Below the pieces are notes generated by a model. That model searched no databases. It was given only the letters and a program-made list of their open reading frames with translations, and had not been told where the DNA came from. A stretch of 64,000 nucleotides of DNA, taken from the NCBI RefSeq assembly GCF_041321095.1, contig NZ_JBGGWE010000004.1, positions 1 through 64,000 on the forward strand, given 5' to 3'. Made by a program: the position numbers and the translations under genes. This document shows, in pieces, positions 8,187 through 17,012 of this stretch (positions are counted from its first letter, which is position 1; every line of letters starts with the position of its first letter). Source of the DNA: Fibrella arboris. Lineage in GTDB: Bacteria > Bacteroidota > Bacteroidia > Cytophagales > Spirosomataceae.

Positions 8187-8339
8187 TGTAGATAGGCCGG
8201 CAGTAACACGCCGGAGTTGGGCGGTATGTCGATCTAGCCGAGCGGCAAATTCGCCTGATCCGGGCTCGAATTGGTCTACGCGTTTGTCAGGTGTCCTGTT
8301 GGTGGCGTATGTTCAAAGACATTCAGGTTGATGGTGTCA

Positions 8340-9530
8340 CTACAGCAGATCGTCGACAGGCGATTTGATGGCGCTGATCTTGTCGGCGGTGACGTGGGTG
8401 TAGCGCATGGTTGTCAGGATGCTCTCGTGGCCGAGGAGCTGCTGGATGTATCGGATGTCGGTGCCCGATTCTAACAGGTGTGTGGCAAAACTGTGGCGCA
8501 GGGTATGAATTCCTCCTTTCTTCTTGATGCCAGCAAACCGAACTGTTTCACTGTACACGTGTTGGATGGTTCGCTTGGCCAACGGCTCGTTAATGAGGGC
8601 ATTTTCAAACAGGTACGTCTTGGGAGTATATAGCTGTAGGTACTCGATGAGGTGGGTAAGCAGTTTAGACGACAACATAACCATGCGGTCTTTTTTGCCT
8701 TTACCCGATCTTACGTGAATCAGCCCCCGCTGGCGATCGATGGCCGTTAGCCGTAGATGAGCTACTTCGTCGAGCCGCAGCCCCGTGGCATATACGACGC
8801 GGAAGAGGGTGCGGTATTTGAGGCTGGTCGTGGCGTTGAAGATGGCTTTCACTTCGGCAACGCTGTAAACGGACGGTAACGGACTGGCTGGCCGGGGGTA
8901 CTCGATGTCGTAATACGTTTTGTCGCGCTGCAGCAGTTTTTCCTGATAGAATTTCCAGGCGTTGATATGCACGTTGATCGACGAGCTGCTGAGGCATCGT
9001 TTGTCGCGCAAAAACAGCAGGTACGTCTGGAAGTCGGCTTTGGTGAGTTCATCGAGTGGCTTTTGTCCGACGAACTGAATCAGCGAGACAAGGGCCTGTT
9101 TGTAGTTCTTGATCGTTTTGAGGCTGTAGTTCCGAACACGCATCAGGTCAGACAGGGCCACAATGACGGGGTGTGCATCGTACATGCCAGCCACTGGAAT
9201 GTAGCGAAACGGGCTGGGCGGTCGCTCCAGCTCGCGCCGTAACGCACGCTCGGGTGGCCAGGGCGGACTAGTTGCCTGGTCAATGTCGGTGTGGGTGGCG
9301 GTGGGTTTGTAGAGCCGAACAATGGCTTCGTCGAACCGGCAGTAGTCTTTGCCGAAGAGCTTACCCAGTTTCACCACACTGTGGCGGGTATTGGGCACGG
9401 TCCAGCCCTGTCGCGAATAGCTGAACCGCCGCCCCGGAACCTGTTTGATCAGTTCATTGCCCAGGTTGTCCTGTGGAAAAGAGACAGAGAGCAACGACGG
9501 ATCTTTCTGGTCAATACGGATGGTTATCAT
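8340..9530 (-). CDS. Tyrosine recombinase/integrase (XerC/D-like) with N-terminal extension
   Basis: A 396-residue phage-integrase-family recombinase. Residues ~120-205 form a SAM-like core-binding domain (YSLKTIKNYKQALVSL). The catalytic domain shows Arg252 (ATGLRLDE), a Lys near 277 (GKGKKDR), His342 and Arg345 (HTLRHSFATHL), His368 (LLGHES) and the nucleophile Tyr377 (RYTHV). The C-terminus (KSPVDDLL) resembles Bacteroidota XerD-like and IS91-associated integrases. The ~110-residue N-terminal extension is unassigned. The extra IntI-specific patch expected between the Arg and His boxes in integron integrases is not evident. Its 3' end faces the array, at the array's distal end, so it is not in the canonical IntI position. 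It may act on the array, on its own element, or be unrelated. Confidence 0.9.
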   Translation of the reverse strand: MITIRIDQKDPSLLSVSFPQDNLGNELIKQVPGRRFSYSRQGWTVPNTRHSVVKLGKLFGKDYCRFDEAIVRLYKPTATHTDIDQATSPPWPPERALRRELERPPSPFRYIPVAGMYDAHPVIVALSDLMRVRNYSLKTIKNYKQALVSLIQFVGQKPLDELTKADFQTYLLFLRDKRCLSSSSINVHINAWKFYQEKLLQRDKTYYDIEYPRPASPLPSVYSVAEVKAIFNATTSLKYRTLFRVVYATGLRLDEVAHLRLTAIDRQRGLIHVRSGKGKKDRMVMLSSKLLTHLIEYLQLYTPKTYLFENALINEPLAKRTIQHVYSETVRFAGIKKKGGIHTLRHSFATHLLESGTDIRYIQQLLGHESILTTMRYTHVTADKISAIKSPVDDLL

Positions 9531-9613
9531 ACAACTAGCGGGATTTGCTGCAATGAACCAATTAGTTAGTAATACACCAAACCCCGCGAGTTGTTCTCGC
9601 TACTGTTTCAATC

Positions 9614-11137
9614 CTACAACTCAAATGTGATGCCCTGCGCCAGTGGCGTGGTGGTGCCGTAGTTGAGGGTGTTGGTCTGTCGGCGCATATAGGCTTTCCA
9701 GGCGTCGGACCCGGATTCGCGGCCACCGCCGGTTTCTTTTTCGCCCCCGAAGGCCCCCCCTATCTCGGCCCCCGACGTACCGATGTTGACGTTGGCAATG
9801 CCACAGTCTGACCCGGCAACGGACAGGAACTGTTCGGCTTCGCGCAGGTTCAGCGTGAATATGGCTGACGACAGCCCCTGTGGTACGCTGTTTTGCAGGG
9901 CAATGGCTTCGTCGAGCGTGGTGTAGGAAATGACGTACAGGATGGGGGCGAAGGTCTCGCGCTGCACAACGGGCCATTGGTTCTGAGCCTCGGCCACGCA
10001 GGGTTTCACGTAACAGCCCGACTCGTAGCCGGCGCCAGATAACGTACCTGGCTCCACCATGAACGTCCCCCCGGCCGCCCGAATATCGGCTACGGCTTTC
10101 TGGTAACTGGCTACGGCGTCTTTATCAATGAGGGGGCCAACGTGCGTGTTGGGGTCCAGCGGGTCACCAATGCGCAGTTGGGCGTAGGCACGCGCCAGCC
10201 GGGTACGTACCTCAGGCAGCAGGCTTTGGTGCACAATGAGTCGGCGGGTGGTGGTGCAGCGTTGCCCGGCCGTGCCAATAGCACCGAAAACGATAGCCGG
10301 AATTGCCTGGTCCAGATCGGCGTTGGCGGTCACGATAATGGCGTTGTTACCGCCCAGTTCCAGCAGGCTGCGCCCCATGCGTTCGGCCACGGCTACGCCT
10401 ACAGCCTTGCCCATGCGGGTGCTACCCGTGGCCGATACCAGCGCCACACGCGGGTCGCGGGCCAGCCATTCGCCTGCATCGCGACCGCCCGACACGAGGC
10501 ACGACACGCCCTCAGGTACATCGTTGTTCCGCAATACGTCCTGGATGATCTGCTGACAGGCCAGGGCGGTGAGCGGTGTTTTCTCCGACGGTTTCCAGAT
10601 GCACACATCGCCGCATGCCCAGGCCAGCATGGCGTTCCACGACCAGACAGCCACGGGAAAGTTAAAGGCCGAAATGATACCGACGATTCCCAGCGGGTGG
10701 TACTGCTCGTACATGCGGTGGGCGGGGCGCTCGGAATGCATGCTGAGGCCATAGAGCTGGCGCGACTGGCCCACGGCGAAGTCGCAGATGTCGATGATTT
10801 CCTGCACTTCGCCCAGTCCTTCCTGGAGCGATTTTCCCATCTCGAAGCTGACCAGCTTACCCAGGTCACTTTTATACAATCGGAACTGGTCGCCCATCTG
10901 CCGTACAATGTCGCCACGTTTTGGTGCCGGAACGAGCCGCCACTGGGCAAAAGCGGCCTGCGCTGTTTCAACCACGCGGTCATAATCGGCGCGGGTCGAG
11001 GCATAGACGCGGGCAATCAGGCTACCGTCGGTGGGTGAATACGAATCAATGGTTTTGTCGCCGTGATGCCAGAATTGCTGACCGGTGCTGGTACCAGGCT
11101 TGTTCTTGTGCTGCGGAACGGGAAGGATGTTTTCCAT
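9614..11137 (-). CDS. ALDH7-family aldehyde dehydrogenase (alpha-aminoadipic semialdehyde dehydrogenase-like)
   Basis: A 507-residue NAD-dependent aldehyde dehydrogenase. The nucleophile is Cys294 (GTAGQRCTTTRR), the general base Glu260 (LLELGGNN) and the oxyanion Asn159 (FNFPVAVW). The sequence follows the ALDH7/antiquitin pattern closely, including SDCGIVN-like SDCGIANVN, GGAFGGEKETGGGRESG and the C-terminal PLAQGI. This family oxidises alpha-aminoadipate semialdehyde in lysine breakdown; no other lysine-catabolic gene is in the window, so the substrate is inferred. Its 3' end lies ~80 bp from the recombinase; upstream is a long palindromic repeat region, so it is probably monocistronic. 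Confidence 0.93.
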   Translation of the reverse strand: MENILPVPQHKNKPGTSTGQQFWHHGDKTIDSYSPTDGSLIARVYASTRADYDRVVETAQAAFAQWRLVPAPKRGDIVRQMGDQFRLYKSDLGKLVSFEMGKSLQEGLGEVQEIIDICDFAVGQSRQLYGLSMHSERPAHRMYEQYHPLGIVGIISAFNFPVAVWSWNAMLAWACGDVCIWKPSEKTPLTALACQQIIQDVLRNNDVPEGVSCLVSGGRDAGEWLARDPRVALVSATGSTRMGKAVGVAVAERMGRSLLELGGNNAIIVTANADLDQAIPAIVFGAIGTAGQRCTTTRRLIVHQSLLPEVRTRLARAYAQLRIGDPLDPNTHVGPLIDKDAVASYQKAVADIRAAGGTFMVEPGTLSGAGYESGCYVKPCVAEAQNQWPVVQRETFAPILYVISYTTLDEAIALQNSVPQGLSSAIFTLNLREAEQFLSVAGSDCGIANVNIGTSGAEIGGAFGGEKETGGGRESGSDAWKAYMRRQTNTLNYGTTTPLAQGITFEL

Positions 11138-11146
11138 AAAAGAATC

Positions 11147-12066
11147 AGTTTACGATTTGCCGTTTTCTGTTTACAGTTTGCCGTTTTCTGTTTACAGTTT
11201 TCTGTTGCTTCGCCGAGGTACGTTGTCTGTTTATAGTTTACAGTTTACAGTTGCGCTGTTAATTAGCCAACTTGTCGCCCAGGCGCCCCGTCGGGTAGCG
11301 GCCCAATGTCTATAGCGAAAAGGTCACACTATCTATATTATTTTCGTCGCGTAGCGACCTAATGGCTGTAGCAAATTGAGCTGCTTACATTTCCTTGCGT
11401 CGCATAGCGACCTAATGTCTGTAGCGAAAAGGCCACGCTATCTATATTTTCGTCGCGTAGCGACCTAATGGCTGTAGCAAATCGAGCTGCTGGCATTTCC
11501 TTGCGTCGCATAGCGACCTAATGTCTATAGCGAAAAGGCCACGCTGTCCGTATTTCCGTCGCGTAGCGACCTAACCATTGGCTGAATTATTAGGTCGCTA
11601 CGCGACGGAAAGAAATGCAAGCAGCTCGATTTGCTACAGACATTGGGTCGCTATGCGACGAAAATATAGATAGCGTGGCCTTTTCGCTACAGCCATTAGG
11701 TCGCTACGCGACGAAAATATAGATAGCGGTGGCCTTTTCGCTACAGCCATTGGGTCGCTACGCGACGAAAAATATAGATAGCGTGGCCTTTTCGCTATAG
11801 ACATTGGGTCGCTATGCGACGCAAGGAAATGTAAGCAGCTCAATTTGCTACAGCCATTAGGTCGCTACGCGACGAAAATAATATAGATAGTGTGACCTTT
11901 TCGCTACAGCCATTGGGTCGCTATGCGACGGGGCGCCTGGGCGACAAGTTGGCTAACGCAAACAGCTATTTTCTGTTGCACGGTTAATCAGCCTTTTGAT
12001 TGACTAGCAGCGCAACAGAAAACAGCAAACAGAAAACTGTAAACGGAAGACAGAAAACTGTAAACG
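11147..12066. repeat. Nested palindrome of 53-bp REP-like units
   Basis: Inner part 11266-11953 is an imperfect inverted repeat, with outer ends GCCAACTTGTCGCCCAGGCG and its complement. The centre is a TTTCCGTCGCGTAGCGACC / GGTCGCTACGCGACGGAAA stem with a 17-nt loop (11574-11590). Each arm is a head-to-tail series of ~53-bp units beginning GTCGC(G/A)TAGCGACCTAATG; two unit types alternate (GCGAAAAGGCCACGCTATC and GCAAATCGAGCTGCTGGC). The right arm has about one unit more. The flanks add another inverted pair built on GTTTACAGTTTTCTGTTTGC. It separates two genes on the same strand; no ORF inside is credible. Confidence 0.85.
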
Positions 12067-12068
12067 CT

Positions 12069-13379
12069 TTACGATAGTCGATCTTTAAAGCTTTCGTAGC
12101 CGTACTCGCGCACAAGCTGGAAGGTGCCATCTTCTTTGGCAATGCCGATGGCGGGTAGGTTAACGCCGTTAAACGTGCTGGTTTTCACCATGGTATAGTG
12201 AATCATGTCTTCAAAGATAATCCGGTCACCTACCTGCAACGGCTGGTCGAAACTGTAGTCGCCCATGAAGTCGCCGGCCAGGCAGGTCATGCCGCCGAGG
12301 CGGTAGGTGGGTTTACCGGCCACGGGCTCCTGATAAGCGTCACGAATGCGCGGCTTGTAGGGCATTTCCAGCGTATCGGGCATATGGGCGGCAAACGATG
12401 TATCGAGTACGGCCACGGCAATTCCCTGACTGTCAAATACGTCGAGCACGGTGCTGACCAGTACGCCGGTTTGCCAGCCAATGGCCGAGCCAGGTTCCAT
12501 AATGATCTCGACATCGTACTTCTCGCGGAAGGTTTTCAGCAGGCCAATCAAGTGCTGGGTGTCGTAGCCTTCGCGGGTCATCAGATGCCCGCCGCCCATG
12601 TTCACCCATTTTACCTGATGGAGCAGGTCACCAAATTTTTCTTCGAGGGCAGCCAGGGTACGTTCGAGTGTGAACGAGTCATTTTCGCACAGGGTATGAA
12701 AGTGCAGGCCCTCGATCCCGGCAGGCAGTGTATCGGGCAGTTTATCCCGCGTAACACCCAAGCGCGACCCCGGCACACAGGGATTATACATGTCGGTGGC
12801 CACCTCCGAATATTGCGGATTCACGCGAATACCGAAGGAGGGAGGAAAGGGAGGAGGGAGGAAAGGAGGAAAGGAGGAAAGGGAGGAAGGAGGAAAGGGA
12901 GCTTTGCTAGCTTCCAAATCCTGCCCAGGCAGAGCACCCTTTCCTCCTTCCTCCTTTCCTCCTTCCTCCTTTCCTCCCTCCTCCCTTTCCTCCCTTTCCT
13001 CCCTTTCCTCCCTTTCCTCCTTTCCTCCTTTAAACTTCTCCCACTGCGTCCAGGAGTTGAACGTGACGTGGCTGCTGCGGCGGAGGATTTCGTCGAATTC
13101 GTCTTGGCGGTAGGCTGGTACGTAGGCGTGGGCCGGTACACCCATGTATTCGTTGACGAGTTTGATCTCGTTCAGGCTACTGGCGGTGGCCCCACTCAGG
13201 TATTCGCGCACCAGCGGAAACGCGCTGAACATCGAAAAGCCTTTCAGGGCCAGAATGATGGTGACGCCCGCTTCGCGCTGTACGGAGTCGATCAGTTGAA
13301 GATTTCGGCGGAGTTTGGCTTCGTCGAGTACAAAGCAGGGCGACGGCGCCTGCTCAAGTCTTGCTGTTTCTGGATACAT
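12069..13379 (-). CDS. nspC: Carboxynorspermidine decarboxylase with an in-frame palindromic insert
   Basis: A PLP-dependent fold-III decarboxylase that converts carboxyspermidine/carboxynorspermidine to spermidine/norspermidine. The PLP lysine is Lys46 (LALKGFSMF); other landmarks are SSLNEIKLV, GIRVNPQYSEV, GLHFHTLCEND, WVNMGGGHL and MEPGSAIG. The start is taken at 13379 (MYPETARLEQAPSP), preceded by a TATCTTTG box; the open frame upstream to 13580 is not family-like. Length is 436 residues, against ~370-380 expected: residues ~118-181 (GGKEEREEREE, later PFPPSSLSSFPPF) are a low-complexity insert encoded by a DNA palindrome. The partner enzyme is at 55405-56613. The insert lies at the junction before the second domain and may be tolerated as a surface loop. 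Confidence 0.93.
   Translation of the reverse strand: MYPETARLEQAPSPCFVLDEAKLRRNLQLIDSVQREAGVTIILALKGFSMFSAFPLVREYLSGATASSLNEIKLVNEYMGVPAHAYVPAYRQDEFDEILRRSSHVTFNSWTQWEKFKGGKEEREEREEREEREEGGKEEGGKEEGGKGALPGQDLEASKAPFPPSSLSSFPPFLPPPFPPSFGIRVNPQYSEVATDMYNPCVPGSRLGVTRDKLPDTLPAGIEGLHFHTLCENDSFTLERTLAALEEKFGDLLHQVKWVNMGGGHLMTREGYDTQHLIGLLKTFREKYDVEIIMEPGSAIGWQTGVLVSTVLDVFDSQGIAVAVLDTSFAAHMPDTLEMPYKPRIRDAYQEPVAGKPTYRLGGMTCLAGDFMGDYSFDQPLQVGDRIIFEDMIHYTMVKTSTFNGVNLPAIGIAKEDGTFQLVREYGYESFKDRLS
12834..13031. repeat. Purine/pyrimidine palindrome inside nspC
   Basis: A ~65-bp purine run (GGAGGAAAGG units) is followed by a ~35-bp centre and a ~95-bp pyrimidine run (CTTTCCTCC units), giving a near-palindrome. 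It shares the word GGAAGGAGGAAAGGGAGCT with the hairpin at 49266-49374. It keeps the nspC frame open. Confidence 0.8.
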
Positions 13380-13383
13380 ACGG

Positions 13384-13391
13384 CAAAGATA
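13384..13391 (-). promoter_or_regulatory. -7 box of nspC (TATCTTTG)
   Basis: TATCTTTG on the minus strand, ending 4 bp before the chosen ATG at 13379. Such a short leader suggests leaderless or near-leaderless initiation, or a slightly later start. Confidence 0.5.
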
Positions 13392-13712
13392 ACACCTCAC
13401 CGAGACGTCGGACCGCCCCAACCCCCTCTCCTTGAAATAAGGAGAGGGAGAGTCTCTCCACCCCGTAGCCTCGCCAGTAGAGTCATTCCCAAGGAGCAGC
13501 AGTCCGTCTGGGACGTCTCTCCGACCTGGCTTCGCCGCCATGCACCAACGGATGGGTGTTCCCGGCCTGTCACGGGCCACCTGTACTCTGCAGGTGCCGA
13601 AGGGCGAGCGAAAGCAAGGCTGCTAGCGAAGCTGTGCCACCGCTGCGGTGAGGTCAGTGAACAGGCTTGCGATGGAATGTGTTACCTTTGTAGCGCTCAA
13701 TAAGCCTGCTGT
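13392..13712. other. Divergent intergenic region nspC/ispG
   Basis: Contains a small hairpin CCCTCTCCTT/AAGGAGAGGG (13423-13451) typical of dispersed intergenic repeats, and other short self-complementary stretches near 13555-13605. TACCTTTG at 13683-13690 is a likely -7 box for ispG. Confidence 0.4.
13683..13690 (+). promoter_or_regulatory. -7 box of ispG (TACCTTTG)
   Basis: TAnnTTTG match 22 bp before the ispG ATG. Confidence 0.5.
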
Positions 13713-15716
13713 ATGCTCGATTTCCTGACCAGCGCCCTCACCGGCGAAACCCCCAAAACGCCGCGTCTGTATGCGCCTTCCCTGACCGACTATGTTCGGC
13801 GCGAGACAGTTACCGTCAACATTGGCAACGTACCTATGGGGTCAGCGCACCCGATCCGGGTGCAGTCGATGACGACCATCGACACGATGGATACGCTGGG
13901 GTCGGTGGAGCAGTCGATCCGAATGATCGAGGCGGGCTGTGAATACGTTCGCATTACGGCACCCAGCGTGAAGGAAGCGCAGAATCTGGAGAATATCAGG
14001 AAGGAACTGCGGGCCCGGGGCTATACCACGCCGCTGGTCGCGGATATTCACTTTACGCCAAACGCCGCTGAACTGGCCGCCCGCGTGGTCGAAAAAGTGC
14101 GGATCAACCCCGGCAATTACGCCGACCGCAAGCGTTTCGAGCATATCGAGTACACCAACGATTCGTATGCGGCTGAACTGGAACGCATCCGGGAAAAATT
14201 CCTGCCGCTGGTCCGCATCTGCAAAGAATATGGCACGGCCATGCGCATCGGCACCAACCACGGCTCGCTGTCTGACCGGATCCTGAGTCGCTACGGCGAT
14301 ACGCCCGTTGGCATGGTGGAATCGGCACTGGAGTTTTTGCGGATCTGCGAAGACGAACATTATTATAACATCGTGCTGTCGATGAAGTCGAGCAATCCGC
14401 AGGTGATGGTGCAGGCGTACCGGCTGCTGGTGCAACGCCTCGACGAAGAAGGACTGAAACCCTACCCGCTGCACCTGGGCGTAACTGAAGCCGGCGAAGC
14501 CGAAGATGGCCGGATCAAGTCGGCGCTGGGCATAGGTACGTTGCTCGAAGATGGCCTGGGCGATACCGTGCGGGTGTCGCTGACGGAAGACCCTGAACTG
14601 GAGGCCCCCGTAGCCAGGGCCTTGATCGACCGCTACACCACCCGCGCCCAAACGGCCAGCCCTATTCCTGCCCTGACCGAACTACCCTATGATCCTTTCC
14701 AGTATAGTCGTCGGCAAACGCACGAAGTGGCCAATTTTGGCGGCACCAACGTACCCAGAGTACTGGCCGATTACAGCCATGTTCTAGTGCAGGAAACCGA
14801 CGTACTGAAAGCCGTTGGCCATTTCTACCTGCCCGTTCCCGACAAGTGGGCCATGAACGACCTTGGTGTAGACTACCTCTATACGGGCGCGACCCCCGCT
14901 GCTTTTATGCTGCCCAACGGGCTTAAGGAAGTCCAGGACTATAGCGTTTGGCAAAGCCGGAACGACCAGTTGAACGTGCACCCTATGCTGTCGGCAGCCG
15001 AGTACCTGACTGCCCGTTCCCGCCCGCAGGGCCTACACATCCGGCTCAATTTTGTCAGGTTCACGTTAGCCGAACTGACCGACGAGCTGGCCAGCGCACT
15101 TCGTCAGGACCACAACGTAGTAGGCGTGGTCAGTACAACCAATACCCACGCCATGCCTGAGCTGCGGCGGCTGTTTGTTGACCTGGTGAATCGTGCGCTC
15201 ACGCTGCCGGTCGTTGTGCAACGAGGATATAACGTACCCATGGTCGATCGGCCACTTTATGCGGCTACTGATATGGGCGGGTTGCTCGTCGATGGTTTTG
15301 GCGATGGGCTACTGCTACAGGCGGCGCAGAGCGACGAGCTGAAACAGCTGAATGGCCTGGCTTTTGGCATTCTTCAGGCGGCCCGGACGCGCATCACCAA
15401 GACCGAATACATTTCCTGCCCGTCGTGTGGCCGAACGCTCTTCGATTTGCAGGAAACCACCGCCCGCATCCGCCAGCGTACCGATCACCTGAAGGGGGTG
15501 AAGATTGGCATTATGGGCTGCATCGTGAATGGTCCCGGCGAGATGGCCGACGCCGATTACGGGTATGTGGGTATTGGTCGCGACAAGATCGCCCTGTACC
15601 GCGGTCAGCAGGTGATGAAAAAATCGGTGCCCGCCGCCAATGCCGTTGATGAGCTGATCGAGCTGATCCGCGAAGATGGTCGCTGGCTCGAACCCACTCA
15701 GGCAGCCACCTTGTGA
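13713..15716 (+). CDS. ispG: (E)-4-hydroxy-3-methylbut-2-enyl-diphosphate synthase, long form
   Basis: 667 residues; the penultimate enzyme of the non-mevalonate (MEP) isoprenoid pathway, reducing MEcPP to HMBPP. The N-terminal TIM barrel covers ~25-290 (MGSAHPIRVQSMTT, ADIHFTPNAA, VRINPGNY, GTNHGSLSDRI, HLGVTEAGE). A large middle domain (~300-560) is the extra A* insertion found in Bacteroidota, Chlamydiae and plants. The C-terminal [4Fe-4S] domain has Cys569, Cys572 (SCPSCGRT), Cys603 and Glu610 (GCIVNGPGE). Length fits the long subfamily. Transcribed divergently from nspC. Confidence 0.97.
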   Translation: MLDFLTSALTGETPKTPRLYAPSLTDYVRRETVTVNIGNVPMGSAHPIRVQSMTTIDTMDTLGSVEQSIRMIEAGCEYVRITAPSVKEAQNLENIRKELRARGYTTPLVADIHFTPNAAELAARVVEKVRINPGNYADRKRFEHIEYTNDSYAAELERIREKFLPLVRICKEYGTAMRIGTNHGSLSDRILSRYGDTPVGMVESALEFLRICEDEHYYNIVLSMKSSNPQVMVQAYRLLVQRLDEEGLKPYPLHLGVTEAGEAEDGRIKSALGIGTLLEDGLGDTVRVSLTEDPELEAPVARALIDRYTTRAQTASPIPALTELPYDPFQYSRRQTHEVANFGGTNVPRVLADYSHVLVQETDVLKAVGHFYLPVPDKWAMNDLGVDYLYTGATPAAFMLPNGLKEVQDYSVWQSRNDQLNVHPMLSAAEYLTARSRPQGLHIRLNFVRFTLAELTDELASALRQDHNVVGVVSTTNTHAMPELRRLFVDLVNRALTLPVVVQRGYNVPMVDRPLYAATDMGGLLVDGFGDGLLLQAAQSDELKQLNGLAFGILQAARTRITKTEYISCPSCGRTLFDLQETTARIRQRTDHLKGVKIGIMGCIVNGPGEMADADYGYVGIGRDKIALYRGQQVMKKSVPAANAVDELIELIREDGRWLEPTQAATL

Positions 15717-15836
15717 CCCATAAATAACGGACAGAGTAGTAAACCTTTTCGTCTCTTATTTGGCTTATATAGTAGGGCGCAGCGCTTGTTCAGCAGGCGA
15801 CCAGTTCATGAATTTCAAACGATAAACACACTTTCT

Positions 15837-16025
15837 GTGAGCCGTTTAGCTGATTACTTCAAACTTGGGCCAGTATTCAACTACTTCCTGCGGGTCTTCC
15901 GCAAGCCCGACCCCAACCGCCCGACCAACGTGAACCTGCGCATGATGCACGGGATCAACCGGATCTCGATTGTCATGTTCCTGATCTGTATACTGGTGAT
16001 GCTCTACCGTGCCTTCATCCGATGA
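15837..16025 (+). CDS. Small single-pass membrane protein (DUF6728-like)
   Basis: About 62 residues from the GTG at 15837 (an earlier in-frame TTG at 15786 would give 79). The conserved stretch RKPDPNRPTNVNLRMMHGIN is followed by one transmembrane helix (ISIVMFLICILVMLYRAF). Small proteins of this pattern are widespread in Bacteroidota and have no known function. The stop overlaps the next gene's start (ATGA), implying translational coupling. Confidence 0.7.
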   Translation: MSRLADYFKLGPVFNYFLRVFRKPDPNRPTNVNLRMMHGINRISIVMFLICILVMLYRAFIR

Positions 16026-16384
16026 CCGTCGACGAATTACGTGATTATTGCCTGAGCAAGCCCGCCACTACCGAGTCGTTTCCCTTCAATGAAACAACGC
16101 TGGTCTTTAAGGTGGCGGGTAAACTGTTTGCGTTGTCAGACATCGAATCACGGCCGATGCGCGTTAGTTTGAAATGTGAGCCAGAACGGGCAGCTGAACT
16201 TCGCGAGTCGTATAGGGCTATCCAGGCGGCGTTCCACATGAATAAAACCCACTGGAACACAGTTACCTCCGACGGTTCGCTGCGCGACAGTTTCATCCGC
16301 GAGCTCATCGACCACTCCTACGAACGGGTAGTGGCAGGCTTGCCTAAGGCCGTTCGTGAAAGCCTGCCGCTATCGTCATCGTAG
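16022..16384 (+). CDS. MmcQ/YjbR family protein
   Basis: 120 residues with the MmcQ/YjbR (CyaY-like fold) pattern: N-terminal LRDYCLSKPATTESFPFNE, a central KVAGKLFAL strand, the conserved LKCEPERAAELRE and the HMNKTHWNTV block. The family is structurally DNA-binding-like but has no settled function. It overlaps the upstream small membrane protein by 4 nt. Confidence 0.88.
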   Translation: MTVDELRDYCLSKPATTESFPFNETTLVFKVAGKLFALSDIESRPMRVSLKCEPERAAELRESYRAIQAAFHMNKTHWNTVTSDGSLRDSFIRELIDHSYERVVAGLPKAVRESLPLSSS

Positions 16385-16408
16385 CGGCGCGCCATCGTCC
16401 GTTTTTCG

Positions 16409-17008
16409 TTGAAATTACCTACTTTAGCTATAGAAAAAGGTAGCGTTATGGAAGTTGCACTACTGGGCGTATTGTTCATGCTCTATCTGGTAATCCGCTA
16501 TTACCTGATCGATCATGAAACTCCCGCCGATAAAGACACAAAGCGATTTCAGGAAGGCATTCAACTCGTTAAACAGCGAGACATTGAACCGGCTTTCACG
16601 TATTTCAACAACGCGGTTCATAAATACCCAAAATCGGCGGTTGCTTATGCCTGGCGGGGCAAATGCCAGCTCCTGTCGGGCAATCATTATTCGGCTATCT
16701 ACGACTTGACGCAGGCCATCAGCATCGACAATACGCTGGCCGACTGCTACCTCGATCGAGGTATCGCCCTCTACAGCGTTGATCAGTTTACTGAAGCGTT
16801 CCGCGAATTTGATAAGGCCGTCTGGCATATCCGCGACGAACGCCCCGACGCCTACCGCTGGCGCGCCGTAGCCCGTATTCAGCTTCGGCAGCTCAGTCAG
16901 GCCGAAAATGATCTTCGTCGGGCCGTGTTGCTGGGCGACGAGAACGCGTTCCAACTGCTGCGCCAGCCCCCCTTCACCCGCCCGCAGCCCGCCAGTACCA
17001 GGCGATAA
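16409..17008 (+). CDS. Membrane-anchored TPR protein
   Basis: 199 residues from the first ATG, or 186 from the ATG at 16448 (MEVALLGVLF), which follows AAAAAGGTAGCG and is equally plausible. One N-terminal membrane helix (LLGVLFMLYLVIRYYL) precedes at least three TPR-like repeats (~60-170): AVAYAWRGKCQLLSGNHYSA, LADCYLDRGIALYSVDQFTE and DAYRWRAVARIQLRQLSQAE. Likely a scaffold at the inner membrane; partner unknown. The next gene starts 4 bp downstream. Confidence 0.75.
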   Translation: MKLPTLAIEKGSVMEVALLGVLFMLYLVIRYYLIDHETPADKDTKRFQEGIQLVKQRDIEPAFTYFNNAVHKYPKSAVAYAWRGKCQLLSGNHYSAIYDLTQAISIDNTLADCYLDRGIALYSVDQFTEAFREFDKAVWHIRDERPDAYRWRAVARIQLRQLSQAENDLRRAVLLGDENAFQLLRQPPFTRPQPASTRR

Positions 17009-17012
17009 CCTG

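Noticed and set aside
8340..9530. Naming the recombinase intI
   Set aside because: No evident IntI-specific patch and the position is at the distal array end; XerC/D-like is safer.
10142..11038. 298-residue plus-strand ORF opposite the aldehyde dehydrogenase
   Set aside because: Shadow of a strongly supported gene in GC-rich DNA.
12198..13703. 501-residue plus-strand ORF opposite nspC
   Set aside because: Antisense shadow that includes the purine palindrome; no family resemblance.
13842..14651. 269-residue minus-strand ORF in ispG
   Set aside because: Antisense to a clear ispG; codon pattern is that of the complement.
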